64,000 nt of DNA. It comes from Zobellia nedashkovskayae. GTDB taxonomy: Bacteria; Bacteroidota; Bacteroidia; Flavobacteriales; Flavobacteriaceae. Where the stretch lies: the NCBI RefSeq assembly GCF_015330125.1, contig NZ_JADDXR010000002.1:3360685-3424684 (forward strand). Reading direction: 5' to 3'. The notes under the pieces were generated by a model. It was not told the origin of the DNA, searched no databases, and was given only the letters and a program-made list of their open reading frames with translations. The first letter of the stretch is position 1. Each line of letters opens with the position of its first letter. This document shows positions 36,110 to 45,104 of this stretch, in pieces. Position numbers and translations under genes: made by a program.

Positions 36110-37252
36110 TTATGCGTGTTCTTTTATTATACTTAAAATATCATTATTAATCAGATTTACATCAAACTTATTTTCTGCTAATTTTCTGCTTTCTTGTCCC
36201 ATAATCTCAATCTGTTCTGGGTTATCTAAAAAGTATTTTATAGCTTCTACAAGAGGCTTTTCTTCTTTAGGAGCAATCAAAAAACCGTTTTTACCATCAA
36301 GAACCGTTTCTTTACATCCGGGTTGCATTGTGGTTATTATGGGCATCCCGCTAGATAGTGCTTCAAGAATAGATCTTGGTACTCCCTCCCTGTAATAGGT
36401 AGGTAAAACAAAGATGTCTAATTCTGAAATAGCTTTCGCAACATTCATGGATTTTCCGTGATAGACAATAGTTCCATTTTCATTTAGCTCCTCAAGTTCT
36501 TTCTTAGACACGGCAGAACTACTATTTTCTGGAGGTTCACCAATGATATGAAATTCTGAATTGGGATATTGAGGTTTTAATTGTCTAGCTGCGTTCATAA
36601 GCAGTTCAACACCTTTTTCTTTCATTAACCTGGCTACAAGAACAAACTTTACAGCACTGTTTAATGAATGCTTCCTTGGTTTAAAAGCAAATTTCTCTAG
36701 ATTGATACCAGAACCGTTTACAACATGTAACGATTGATTTTCAGCAACAATTTTATGGTTTTTAAAAAGCTGAAGATCATCTGAGTTTTGGAAAATAACG
36801 GCCTTATTACTCTTTAAAGCTTTACGATACAAGAATTCAGTTACTGATTGTAATACTTTTGCCTTTGTGGTGACCCTACTAAAAGTGAAGCCTAAACCAG
36901 TTATAAGCGAAATTACCGGAATACCAAGTTTTTTGGCAGCGAATGAACCGTAAATTACCGGTTTAATGGTGTATGGAAAAAGAATATCTATTTTGTGCTC
37001 TGTCATCAAGTTTTTTAATTCTTGAATTGTATTATAATCACTTAAGGGATTTAAACCAGTTCGTTGCAAATGAAAAGGAATAGGAATGCCTCCTAAATCT
37101 CTAACCAAATTTAATGTGCTTTCCTCAAAGTCAGGTCCACCACAGTATACCTTGAAGCCTTTGCTTAACAAGTGTTTAATTAGGTCTCCCCTAAAATTAC
37201 TCAAAGAAAACGACGCGGAGCAGAGGATAAGTATATTTTTGTTGGTATTCAT
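36110..37252 (-). CDS. Glycosyltransferase family 4
   Basis: The 380-residue protein has a GT-B fold and begins NILILCSASFSLSNFRGDL. It has FPYTIKPVIYGSFAAKKLGIPVIS with LITGLGFTF, FVLVARLMKEKGVELLM and the donor site PTYYREGVPRSILEALSSGMPI with TMQPGCKETVLDGKNGFLI. The pattern GLGF and REGVP is typical of PglA/WcgE-like enzymes acting on HexNAc-pyrophosphoryl-undecaprenol, so it may add the second sugar. It lies 154 bp upstream of the phosphoglycosyltransferase and 22 bp after the next GT4. Confidence 0.88.
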   Translation of the reverse strand: MNTNKNILILCSASFSLSNFRGDLIKHLLSKGFKVYCGGPDFEESTLNLVRDLGGIPIPFHLQRTGLNPLSDYNTIQELKNLMTEHKIDILFPYTIKPVIYGSFAAKKLGIPVISLITGLGFTFSRVTTKAKVLQSVTEFLYRKALKSNKAVIFQNSDDLQLFKNHKIVAENQSLHVVNGSGINLEKFAFKPRKHSLNSAVKFVLVARLMKEKGVELLMNAARQLKPQYPNSEFHIIGEPPENSSSAVSKKELEELNENGTIVYHGKSMNVAKAISELDIFVLPTYYREGVPRSILEALSSGMPIITTMQPGCKETVLDGKNGFLIAPKEEKPLVEAIKYFLDNPEQIEIMGQESRKLAENKFDVNLINNDILSIIKEHA

Positions 37253-37274
37253 AAATCAATTTATCTGGAATAAA

Positions 37275-38294
37275 TTATTTAACAGATTCCATTACTTGAG
37301 CATAGAATGAAGACTGTGTTCTTGACTTTAAGAACGAATCAAATATAGGTTTATTGGCTTTGGTATCACTTTGGAGTACATTAATTATACTACTTTTTAG
37401 TTTTTCCGTATTTTCAGTAGGGCATGTTTGGATGTTTGGAATGTCTTCAATACCACCAGCACTTAAGGTTGCAACTATAGCTGTGTTTTGAGACATCATC
37501 TGTAAAAGTACGTTTGGGAACCCTTCAATACGAGAAGATAACACACAAACCTCGGCTCTTTTAAAGTACGCGTATACGTTTTTTACATAACCGGGCATAT
37601 GAATCCTTTCTTTCAAACCTAATTCTTCAATTTTTTTATTAAGATTATTCCTTTCCGCACCTTCACCAAGAATAATTAAGTCTAAGTCGTTGTTGATTAC
37701 AGCTATATCTTTGAACGCTTCTATAAGAATATCAAAACCTTTTGCGGGAGCCAACCTTCCGGCGGCAACAATGAACTTTTTAGTTTCATATTCTTTGTCT
37801 ATAGCTCCGGTTCTTGTATTAATATCATCAAAATTGAAGGGGTTAGAAATAGTTTTGATGTTCAGCTTTTTTGTTAAAGCAGGGAGTGCTTCCATAAGCT
37901 GCCTTTTCATATAGTCGGTTTGTGTAATCACCAAAGATGAGCCTTTATACCCCATAGCATAAAAGAGAGAATAAATTTTTAGTTTATAACCGCTTAAAAG
38001 TTGAAATATAGAATTGGATTCCCTTAGAATAACTTTGGCTTTGATAACGCCTAATCTTTTGGCTAAGCCTAAGGTACCGTTTATTATGGTCTGAGATGAG
38101 AAAGTAAAGGATACATCTCCATAACTTTTAAAGAATAGATAGGGTAGGAGGTAGATCGCACCAACAAAATATGAATTGAAGGGAAGATAAACGATATTAA
38201 GGTTTTCTTCTAGATCGCTCCAGCCATTACTAGTTTTTTTTGATAATATAATGACACGACATTTCTGTCTGCACCCCAATACATAGAGCGCCAT
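37275..38294 (-). CDS. Glycosyltransferase family 4, start probably lost by frameshift
   Basis: From the first usable ATG, the product is 339 residues, but it lacks the usual GT-B start. The reading frame is open upstream and encodes a natural N-terminus, TWLFVLPTDSVQGSEHIVKS, directly before MALYVLG. No ATG, GTG or TTG lies in that frame before a TGA. An ATG at 38394 would join it if an A5 run (T5 at 38381-38385 on the plus strand) had one base fewer. The C-terminal half has the donor motifs FIVAAGRLAPAKGFDILIEA and SRIEGFPNVLLQMM. The full gene is probably 37275-38394. Its function may be affected if the shift is real. Confidence 0.8.
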   Translation of the reverse strand: MALYVLGCRQKCRVIILSKKTSNGWSDLEENLNIVYLPFNSYFVGAIYLLPYLFFKSYGDVSFTFSSQTIINGTLGLAKRLGVIKAKVILRESNSIFQLLSGYKLKIYSLFYAMGYKGSSLVITQTDYMKRQLMEALPALTKKLNIKTISNPFNFDDINTRTGAIDKEYETKKFIVAAGRLAPAKGFDILIEAFKDIAVINNDLDLIILGEGAERNNLNKKIEELGLKERIHMPGYVKNVYAYFKRAEVCVLSSRIEGFPNVLLQMMSQNTAIVATLSAGGIEDIPNIQTCPTENTEKLKSSIINVLQSDTKANKPIFDSFLKSRTQSSFYAQVMESVK

Positions 38295-38463
38295 ACTTTT
38301 TACAATATGTTCTGAGCCTTGTACGCTATCTGTGGGGAGAACAAAGAGCCAAGTATTTTTTTTGGTTGTCAGATTTTTAATTTTTAATAATCATAATAAA
38401 TAAATCTTAATCAAAACATATTTAATTTACAGAGGTTTTTAAAAATTACTTAAATAATAATCA

Positions 38464-39600
38464 TTAGTGTTTTGACCAAACTACCCTATTAATATAGTCA
38501 ACATAAGATAGAATAATACGAACCACTTTATCGCTTACGTTAGGCATTGAGTAATCACCTACAGGTCTAAAATTTCTATTAGGATTTCTTTCTTGTACAT
38601 CTAATGCAGCTAAGGCTTGTAGAATTCTTTCAGGATTCATTCCTACCATCATAACGGACGCCTCTTCCATTGCTTCAGGTCGTTCATGGGCTTCTCTAAT
38701 GTTTAAAGCCCTGAAATTCAATATTGATGATTCTTCGGAGATTGTTCCACTATCTGATAAAACGGCAAAAGAATGATATTGTAAAGCATTGTAGTCTGAA
38801 AATCCAAGTGGTTTTAAAAATTGAATATTCTTATGTGTTTTTACTTTTTTAGCATCCAACATGTTTCTTGTACGTGGGTGGGTAGATACTATAATTGGAT
38901 AGTTATATTTTTCTGCAATTCGATTTAAAGAGTCTATAAGACCGTTAAAATTTTGAGGATTACTTATATTTTCTTCTCGATGGGAAGAAACCACAAAATA
39001 TTTGTGCTTTTCTAAATTTAATTTAGTAAGAACAGTAGAAGCTTCGATTTTGGTCTTGAAATTCGTTAAAACTTCAAACATCGGACTTCCCGTTTTAATA
39101 ATACGATCAGCAGAAAGGCCTTCACGGAGCAAATACTCTCGAGCAATATCACTATAAGTCATGTTGATATCAGCAACGTGGTCAACGATTTTTCTATTGG
39201 TTTCTTCGGGAACACGTTGATCAAAACATCTATTGCCAGCCTCCATATGAAAAACAGGTATCTTTCTTTTTTTAGCAGGAATGGCACATAAACAAGAATT
39301 TGTGTCTCCAAGGACTAAAAAAGCATCTGGATTTATTTTTTCCAAAAGTGGATCTATTTTTATAAGTATGTTACCAACAGTCTCAGTAGCATTTTTACCA
39401 GCTGCATTAAGAAAATAATCTGGTTTTCTTATACCCAAATCATCAAAAAATATTTCGTTTAATTCATAATCATAATTCTGACCAGTATGAACAAGAATGT
39501 GCTCAATAGCTTGATTAGCGTCAAGGGCATTAAGAACACATGACAACCTAATGATTTCTGGTCGTGTGCCTACTACGGTAAAGACTTTTAGTTTTTTCAA
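38464..39600 (-). CDS. capG: UDP-N-acetylglucosamine 2-epimerase family, CapG/FnlC type
   Basis: The 378-residue protein is a non-hydrolysing sugar 2-epimerase: VFTVVGTRPEIIRLSCVLN, LVHTGQNYDYELNEIFF, VLGDTNSCL, HMEAGNRCFDQRVPEETNR and SDSGTISEESSIL. With capE and capF just upstream on the same strand, it should perform the last step to UDP-N-acetyl-L-fucosamine by epimerising the C2 of the reduced intermediate. The NRCFDQRVPEE segment is as in FnlC/CapG rather than WecB. It begins 26 bp after capF. Confidence 0.92.
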   Translation of the reverse strand: MKKLKVFTVVGTRPEIIRLSCVLNALDANQAIEHILVHTGQNYDYELNEIFFDDLGIRKPDYFLNAAGKNATETVGNILIKIDPLLEKINPDAFLVLGDTNSCLCAIPAKKRKIPVFHMEAGNRCFDQRVPEETNRKIVDHVADINMTYSDIAREYLLREGLSADRIIKTGSPMFEVLTNFKTKIEASTVLTKLNLEKHKYFVVSSHREENISNPQNFNGLIDSLNRIAEKYNYPIIVSTHPRTRNMLDAKKVKTHKNIQFLKPLGFSDYNALQYHSFAVLSDSGTISEESSILNFRALNIREAHERPEAMEEASVMMVGMNPERILQALAALDVQERNPNRNFRPVGDYSMPNVSDKVVRIILSYVDYINRVVWSKH

Positions 39601-39626
39601 ATCTTCTATTTTATATAATAAAATTA

Positions 39627-40760
39627 TTAAACGTTTTCAAAATATGTATCAGGGTCAATAGGATTATATGGTTCGTTAATCCAAAAAAGAGTAATTAATT
39701 CTTCATCACCGATATTTTTGATATTATGAGTATACCAGATTGGCATGTCTACATAGGAAGGTTCTTTTCCATCTAAATAATAACTAATAATATCTTTTGT
39801 GCCAATTTTCCGTAATTGTATTAATGCTTTACCACTAATTACAGCAAATCGTTCAGCTTTTCTAGAATGAAAATGATTTCCACGGGTTATACCTGGGACT
39901 GTTGTTGAAAATGAAAATTGGCCACTTGTTTGAGTTCTGGCTATTTCCACAAAACTTCCACGAGGATCCGTATGTTTTGTGTATTTTACAGGATAATGTT
40001 CTTGTGGTACATAACATCTAAAAGTATTAAATAGAGCTTTTTCAAAAGAATCCTCTAGATTTGGGAATACACCATTTTCAACATAATCAGATTTATATTG
40101 ATTCAATAAGCTCAATACTTCTGAGACTTTCTTAGGATGATTGGGTTTTATTGCTAACTCGTAGCTATTTTTCCCAATAGCTTTTGTTTCTAGTGTGTTT
40201 TGTATTACGTTAATGAAAAGTTGCACCAGTTCATTGATGTAAATGAGTCCTAATTCACTATCATTTAATATTTCTGGGATTTCTCCATGAGCTATTTTAT
40301 GACAAAATGTAGCGACCACAGAATTATAATTAGGTTTGCCGAAAGGACCAAATACGTTAGGTATGGTCATTGAAGTGAATTTTCCACCACTGGTATCTGC
40401 CCAATTCATCAGTTTTGCTTTACCTTCCTTTTTTGATTTTCCATAAAGATTATCACTCGTTTCTTGAGACGACGACGAGAATAAAATATGAGGTTTAACT
40501 TGCTGTCTTATACATGATGAAATTAATTTATCTACTAATTCTAGATTAGTATTGTAGATAACATTTTGATCTTCATGACGATTCATAGCAGCTAAATGCA
40601 CAATGGTGTCACATTGGCTAACAAAACGCCCTAAAGCTGTAGGGTTATCAAAATATTCTCTTTTAAAAGAAACTAATTCTACCGTTTCATCTAACGATAG
40701 GGTAGTGTAAAGGTGATTGCCTACAAAACCTGCTTGCCCTGTGATTCCTATCTTTTTCAT
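39627..40760 (-). CDS. capF: CapF-type bifunctional SDR reductase with C-terminal cupin
   Basis: CapF acts on the 4-keto, 6-deoxy product of CapE in UDP-L-FucNAc synthesis: the cupin part epimerises at C3 and the SDR part reduces the keto group with NADPH. The 377-residue protein has GITGQAGFVGNHL, TIVHLAAMNRHEDQN, FSSSSQETSDNLYGKSKKEGK (the YxxxK motif), and a cupin domain from about 250 with ITRGNHFHSRKAERFAVISG and VDMPIWYTHNIKNI. Domain order and length match CapF. It lies between the small cupin gene and capG. Confidence 0.93.
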   Translation of the reverse strand: MKKIGITGQAGFVGNHLYTTLSLDETVELVSFKREYFDNPTALGRFVSQCDTIVHLAAMNRHEDQNVIYNTNLELVDKLISSCIRQQVKPHILFSSSSQETSDNLYGKSKKEGKAKLMNWADTSGGKFTSMTIPNVFGPFGKPNYNSVVATFCHKIAHGEIPEILNDSELGLIYINELVQLFINVIQNTLETKAIGKNSYELAIKPNHPKKVSEVLSLLNQYKSDYVENGVFPNLEDSFEKALFNTFRCYVPQEHYPVKYTKHTDPRGSFVEIARTQTSGQFSFSTTVPGITRGNHFHSRKAERFAVISGKALIQLRKIGTKDIISYYLDGKEPSYVDMPIWYTHNIKNIGDEELITLFWINEPYNPIDPDTYFENV

Positions 40761-40834
40761 TTATGCTGAATTTATTTCAGTATTAATAGTATTATATTTT
40801 AAATTCCGCGAAGACGGAAATATTTTAAACTTGA

Positions 40835-41263
40835 TTACCAGGCAGCCGTCCAATTATCTACAGAAAACCTAAAATCGTCTTCTTGGGAATCTTCTAAAGA
40901 AAAATTTGAAAAAACAATTAGTTTTGAGTTGGCTTCATTAGCTTTAAATGCAGTCGCATACCCCCCTGATATTTCTATAATACGGGGTTGTTCTGCAGTT
41001 AAAACATGTCGTTTTGCTACGAGCGTCTTGGAAGGTTTTTCAAAATTATCTACTTTAATCAAGTTAACAATGAAAGATCCTGCATTACAATAAAACCATT
41101 TCTTTTCTTTTTTATGCCCTTGCCAGCCGCGGATGTTAGTCGTATCACTAGGTGATATTTCATACATGCGAACAAGCTCACTCATATCGAACGTGTTAAA
41201 AAAAATTAATCCACCACGTTTATCAGAAAAATTAGAGCCGTCAAAAACTTTATGAAAAATCAT
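40835..41263 (-). CDS. Small cupin sugar-epimerase-like protein
   Basis: The 142-residue protein has an RmlC-like cupin pattern: SDKRGGLIFFNTFDMSELV, NIRGWQGHKKEKKWFYCNAG, PRIIEISGGYATAFKANEAN and NWTAAW at the end. It has the size of FdtA/WbbJ-associated 3,4-ketoisomerases and 3,5-epimerase-like cupins. Its start follows the capE stop directly, so it is certainly in the FucNAc operon. It may be an additional epimerase or isomerase giving a variant sugar (L-altered configuration), or a helper of CapE/CapF; the sequence does not decide. Confidence 0.78.
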   Translation of the reverse strand: MIFHKVFDGSNFSDKRGGLIFFNTFDMSELVRMYEISPSDTTNIRGWQGHKKEKKWFYCNAGSFIVNLIKVDNFEKPSKTLVAKRHVLTAEQPRIIEISGGYATAFKANEANSKLIVFSNFSLEDSQEDDFRFSVDNWTAAW

Positions 41264-42268
41264 TTAGAGCTGTTCTTTAATGTAATCTAAATCTAATAAG
41301 GTTTGTTTTAACTCTGATTCGGTCAACTGGGTAGTGTTGTGCGAATGATAGTCTTCAATAACACTAACGTCGGGTTCACCTTCAGAGAAATACCTGCTAT
41401 AATTTAAATCTCTATTATCTGCTGGAATTCTATAAAACTCACCCAAATCTTCCGCTTTTTGCATCTCTTCACGAGTACAAAGGGTTTCATATAGTTTTTC
41501 ACCGTGGCGGGTTCCTATAATTTTAATATCATTATCAGCTTTGAATATAGTTTTTACAGCATTTGCTAATTCACCAATAGTACTAGCAGGAGCTTTGTTA
41601 ACAAAAAGATCACCTTGGCTACCTTTTTCAAAAGCAAAAAGCACCAAATCAACAGCATCATCTAATGACATTAAAAAACGCGTCATATTTGGGTCTGTAA
41701 TAGTCAAAGGTGTTTTTTCTTCAATTTGTTTTACAAAAAGAGGAATCACAGAACCTCTTGATGCCATTACATTTCCGTATCGTGTTAAGCAAACGATTGT
41801 ATCGTCATTCGGAATGTTTCTTGAAGCAGCAACCGCTACTTTTTCCATTAAGGCTTTACTTATTCCCATTGCATTAATAGGGTAAGCAGCTTTATCGGTA
41901 CTTAAGCAAATTATTCGTTTTACTTTATTAGCCACTGCAGCATCAATGGTATTTTGAGTACCGAATACATTAGTTTTTGTAGCTTCTATTGGGAAAAACT
42001 CGCAAGAAGGCACTTGTTTCAAGGCTGCAGCATGAAATACGTAATCAACACCGCTCATTGCTCTGGCAATACTATTGTAATCGCGAACATCTCCAATATA
42101 GAATTTTAATTTTTCATTTTTTAATGAATTTCGCATGTCATCTTGCTTTTTTTCATCACGAGAGAAAATGCGAATTTCTTTAATGTCGGTTTTTAAAAAA
42201 CGATTAAGTACTGCGTTACCGAAAGAGCCTGTTCCTCCAGTAATTAATAAGGTTTTATCTTTGAACAT
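41264..42268 (-). CDS. capE: UDP-GlcNAc 4,6-dehydratase/5-epimerase, CapE/FnlA type
   Basis: CapE converts UDP-GlcNAc to UDP-2-acetamido-2,6-dideoxy-beta-L-arabino-4-hexulose, the first step to UDP-L-FucNAc. The 334-residue extended SDR has LLITGGTGSFGNAVLNRFL (NADP site), DYVFHAAALKQVPSCEFFP, LSTDKAAYPINAMGISKALMEK and TRYGNVMASRGSVIPLF. The usual catalytic Tyr of YxxxK is Met in MGISK, as in short FlaA1/CapE-type enzymes. It begins the capE-cupin-capF-capG unit. A candidate box TAAATTTG lies at 42354-42361. Confidence 0.95.
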   Translation of the reverse strand: MFKDKTLLITGGTGSFGNAVLNRFLKTDIKEIRIFSRDEKKQDDMRNSLKNEKLKFYIGDVRDYNSIARAMSGVDYVFHAAALKQVPSCEFFPIEATKTNVFGTQNTIDAAVANKVKRIICLSTDKAAYPINAMGISKALMEKVAVAASRNIPNDDTIVCLTRYGNVMASRGSVIPLFVKQIEEKTPLTITDPNMTRFLMSLDDAVDLVLFAFEKGSQGDLFVNKAPASTIGELANAVKTIFKADNDIKIIGTRHGEKLYETLCTREEMQKAEDLGEFYRIPADNRDLNYSRYFSEGEPDVSVIEDYHSHNTTQLTESELKQTLLDLDYIKEQL

Positions 42269-42570
42269 GGTATGTTATTTATAAATCGAATTTTTTTAAA
42301 TTACTATATAAAATTTACAGATTTTGAACTGATGTATAATATCTTCACTTTTTCAAATTTAACAAGTTTTTTGGAGGAAATTTTAAATCAACAACCATTT
42401 GAACTTAACTATCAAACTTGAAATAGAATTTTTTATTGTTATGATTTAAAATCATAATTTTTATCTAATCTGAAATTATCTAAAAAGGCAAAATATTTTC
42501 TTGAAAGATTACTTTTAGTGCATGCTATTTCTACATAACTATGGTTGTCCAAAAACTTGACTTTTAAGCT
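42269..42570. other. 302-bp gap with capE promoter candidate
   Basis: No coding sequence is seen. The minus strand has TAAATTTG at 42354-42361, about 86 bases before capE, without a well-spaced TTG. A small inverted repeat (TTATGATT, 3-base loop, AATCATAA) lies at 42439-42457. Confidence 0.4.
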
Positions 42571-43773
42571 TTAATGATTTTTATTAATTCTATTAAAAAA
42601 GTCTCTAAGAGGTTTTCTGAAGTTTTGATAACTAAATTCTTCTTGAGATGTTTTTTGTGCATTATTAACAATCGTTTTTTCAACATTTTTATAATTATAA
42701 ATAATATACAGTAACTTGTCGTACATAGATTCATTGTCATTTGGAGGAACGATAAAACCGTTTATTCCATCTTTAATATATAATCCATTATCGCTTATAT
42801 CTGTTATTAATATTACTTTTTTGTGATTTAGGTAATCAGATAGTTTTGTTGAAAAGCCATAGTTATTTTGTAAATTGTATCCTCTTGGAATAACTAATAA
42901 ATCTTGTTGCCTTAAAAAATTGGATTGCTCACTAGGGTTTAAGTTACCATAATAATTGATTGTATTTTTCTTTTTTTCAATTTCCAACATTTGACTGTAA
43001 TATTTATCTTTTGTTGGCCCGCACATGTTGAATTTTATTTTCTGCTTGTTTGTTGTAAGTTTATTAAGCACATTTATAAATTCAATTAAGTTTTCTTTAC
43101 TAGGTATAATTGAACCTGAAAAACCGATATTAAAATATCCTTTGGTAGTATACACCGAATCAGAAATATAAACCTCAATATCGGGATCCGTCAAAATAGG
43201 AATACGGACTGTATTGCTATTAAATTTTTTACCATATTTTTCTATCTCAGTAGAAATACAAATTAATCCGTCAAAAAGTTTAAGGATGGGTTCAGTTATG
43301 GTAAAAACTATTTTAAACATAATTTTCTTAATGGAGTATTTAAGTTTTTTGAATGATAAAACTTCGTGTACAGCGGAAGCATGTTTTCTAACTTCGTTTA
43401 GTTCGTAAAAAACAATACGTTTTTTAAAGAGTTTAAGATACACTGCAGTTAAAAGTTCCAAAAAAACAAATGTCATAGGGTAAATCAAAAACATATTTTT
43501 TCCATTTTGCTTTTTTGAAAAAGCATCTAAGTGTCTAAGGAAATTAAATGTTTGGAATATGTTTTTTGTTGTTTTTTTTTGGTCCAGAATGTACACATTA
43601 GGGACAACTTGTGTAAAGTCCTTTTTTTTAAATTTTGTAGAACAACAGGTTATTAAATAAACGGTATGATTTTCACCAGCTAGTGCTTTAGCGTAGTAAA
43701 GCATTCGGGTTTTAGCTGCACTATTGTAAGAAAAATCACAATTACTAAATATATAATAGTTAAAGTTTTCCAT
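42571..43773 (-). CDS. Glycosyltransferase family 4
   Basis: The 400-residue GT-B protein begins YYIFSNCDFSYNSAAKTRML and has FYELNEVRKHASAVHEVLSF, FNIGFSGSIIPSKENLIEFI, INYYGNLNPSEQSNFLRQQD, LLVIPRGYNLQNNYGFSTKL and DNGLYIKDGINGFIVPPND. It should add a sugar to the lipid-linked repeat unit; donor and linkage are unknown. Lys- and Asn-rich sequence and very high AT content suggest a variable, possibly acquired part of the locus. It is preceded by wzx on the same strand (104-bp gap). Confidence 0.85.
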   Translation of the reverse strand: MENFNYYIFSNCDFSYNSAAKTRMLYYAKALAGENHTVYLITCCSTKFKKKDFTQVVPNVYILDQKKTTKNIFQTFNFLRHLDAFSKKQNGKNMFLIYPMTFVFLELLTAVYLKLFKKRIVFYELNEVRKHASAVHEVLSFKKLKYSIKKIMFKIVFTITEPILKLFDGLICISTEIEKYGKKFNSNTVRIPILTDPDIEVYISDSVYTTKGYFNIGFSGSIIPSKENLIEFINVLNKLTTNKQKIKFNMCGPTKDKYYSQMLEIEKKKNTINYYGNLNPSEQSNFLRQQDLLVIPRGYNLQNNYGFSTKLSDYLNHKKVILITDISDNGLYIKDGINGFIVPPNDNESMYDKLLYIIYNYKNVEKTIVNNAQKTSQEEFSYQNFRKPLRDFFNRINKNH

Positions 43774-43877
43774 TGTACGTTGAAAAGAAAAATTAAAATG
43801 AGTTCTAGAGTTTATCTCAGAAAATAATTAAGGAATAGGCATAACTATATTAGAATGATATATCTATATGGTTTTTC

Positions 43878-45104
43878 TTAAATTTTATTTTCTTTAACAA
43901 ACCTATGATAATAATAAAGCATGATACAAAAATATAGTCCACTTGCTAAAATTTTTGTTAAAATCGCTCCATTGATACCAAAGAACTTGATAAGTAGGGT
44001 GTATCCTAAAATGTTCATAACTCCAACAAAATAAGCCGCATTTCTAAGTAATTTGCCTTGACCTTTCGCTCCAAGAAAGCGATTTACTAAGTCCCCAAAA
44101 CCATGAAATATAAAACCTAAAATTAAATATTTAGATATATTGGCAACTTCTAAATATGCGGTATCATAAAAAGTGACTATAACAATATCAATAAAAAGAT
44201 AGAATATAAGTAGCGCAAAAGCAGTACCAAGTGTACTAAAGTAAAATACTTTTTTTGGGATATGTTTAATTGTAGCAAATTGTTTGAAAAAAATAGTGCC
44301 AAGCACAGATGGGATTACAAGTAAAGGGCCGCATACCGTCAAGGCAAGCATGAAGAAGCCTACTTGAGAATTATTCATGAAATAGGAAATACTGAGACCG
44401 GCAATATGAGTTGTAGCTACACCCGCAAGACTACCATAATAGATAGGTCTACCGTTATACTTGTTTTCTTTTAATAAATTTCTTACAAACTGTTTTTCGT
44501 ATTTGAAATTAGGTTTAAGACCTGAAATTACAATTAGAAGAGTTATTAGAAGTATACCGTAATATAGAAATAAAACTATTTCAGCGTTAATTTCTATATT
44601 TAAATATGTTCTAGCTATGTATGCTGAAATAAGATAGGCTACAGAAGGTAATACACTAATGATGGAAATAGTATATATATGGTGTAATCCTTTCAGAATT
44701 TCAGCAAGTGCCAGGTGACCTAGAATAACCAATACTATAAAGAAATTCATTCTTATAGTAGAGGAGAGGTTATTGTCAAAAAAATAAGGTTGAAAATATG
44801 AGAAACCAAGAAATATAAAAATGCCTAATACAGAAGTTGCGAAAAAAATAATGGTAAAAAGACCAATGTATTTCTTTTTTTCTAAATTACTCGTGTTGAT
44901 AGCCAATAATCGTGAAATGGATATGAAAAACCCTACTGAAACTAAACTAGCAATAAAACGAGCCACAGTTTCTATAAACTTGTAATCTCCAAACCCTTCT
45001 GGCCCCAGGACTCTTGAGTTGAAAATACTTACTAAAAAACCAAATACTATTGCTAGAATACTAGCACCATACATGGTAAGTATTTTTTTATACGATGCCT
45101 TCAT
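43878..45104 (-). CDS. wzx: Wzx-type oligosaccharide flippase
   Basis: The 408-residue membrane protein has about twelve hydrophobic helices and belongs to the MOP/PST exporter family. It has SRVLGPEGFGDYKFIETVARF near the N-terminus, typical of Wzx, and a charged-poor, Phe/Ile-rich sequence throughout. It should flip undecaprenol-linked repeat units to the periplasmic side. Its start overlaps the stop of the polymerase gene by 1 base, so the two are translationally coupled, as expected for wzy-wzx. Confidence 0.9.
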   Translation of the reverse strand: MKASYKKILTMYGASILAIVFGFLVSIFNSRVLGPEGFGDYKFIETVARFIASLVSVGFFISISRLLAINTSNLEKKKYIGLFTIIFFATSVLGIFIFLGFSYFQPYFFDNNLSSTIRMNFFIVLVILGHLALAEILKGLHHIYTISIISVLPSVAYLISAYIARTYLNIEINAEIVLFLYYGILLITLLIVISGLKPNFKYEKQFVRNLLKENKYNGRPIYYGSLAGVATTHIAGLSISYFMNNSQVGFFMLALTVCGPLLVIPSVLGTIFFKQFATIKHIPKKVFYFSTLGTAFALLIFYLFIDIVIVTFYDTAYLEVANISKYLILGFIFHGFGDLVNRFLGAKGQGKLLRNAAYFVGVMNILGYTLLIKFFGINGAILTKILASGLYFCIMLYYYHRFVKENKI

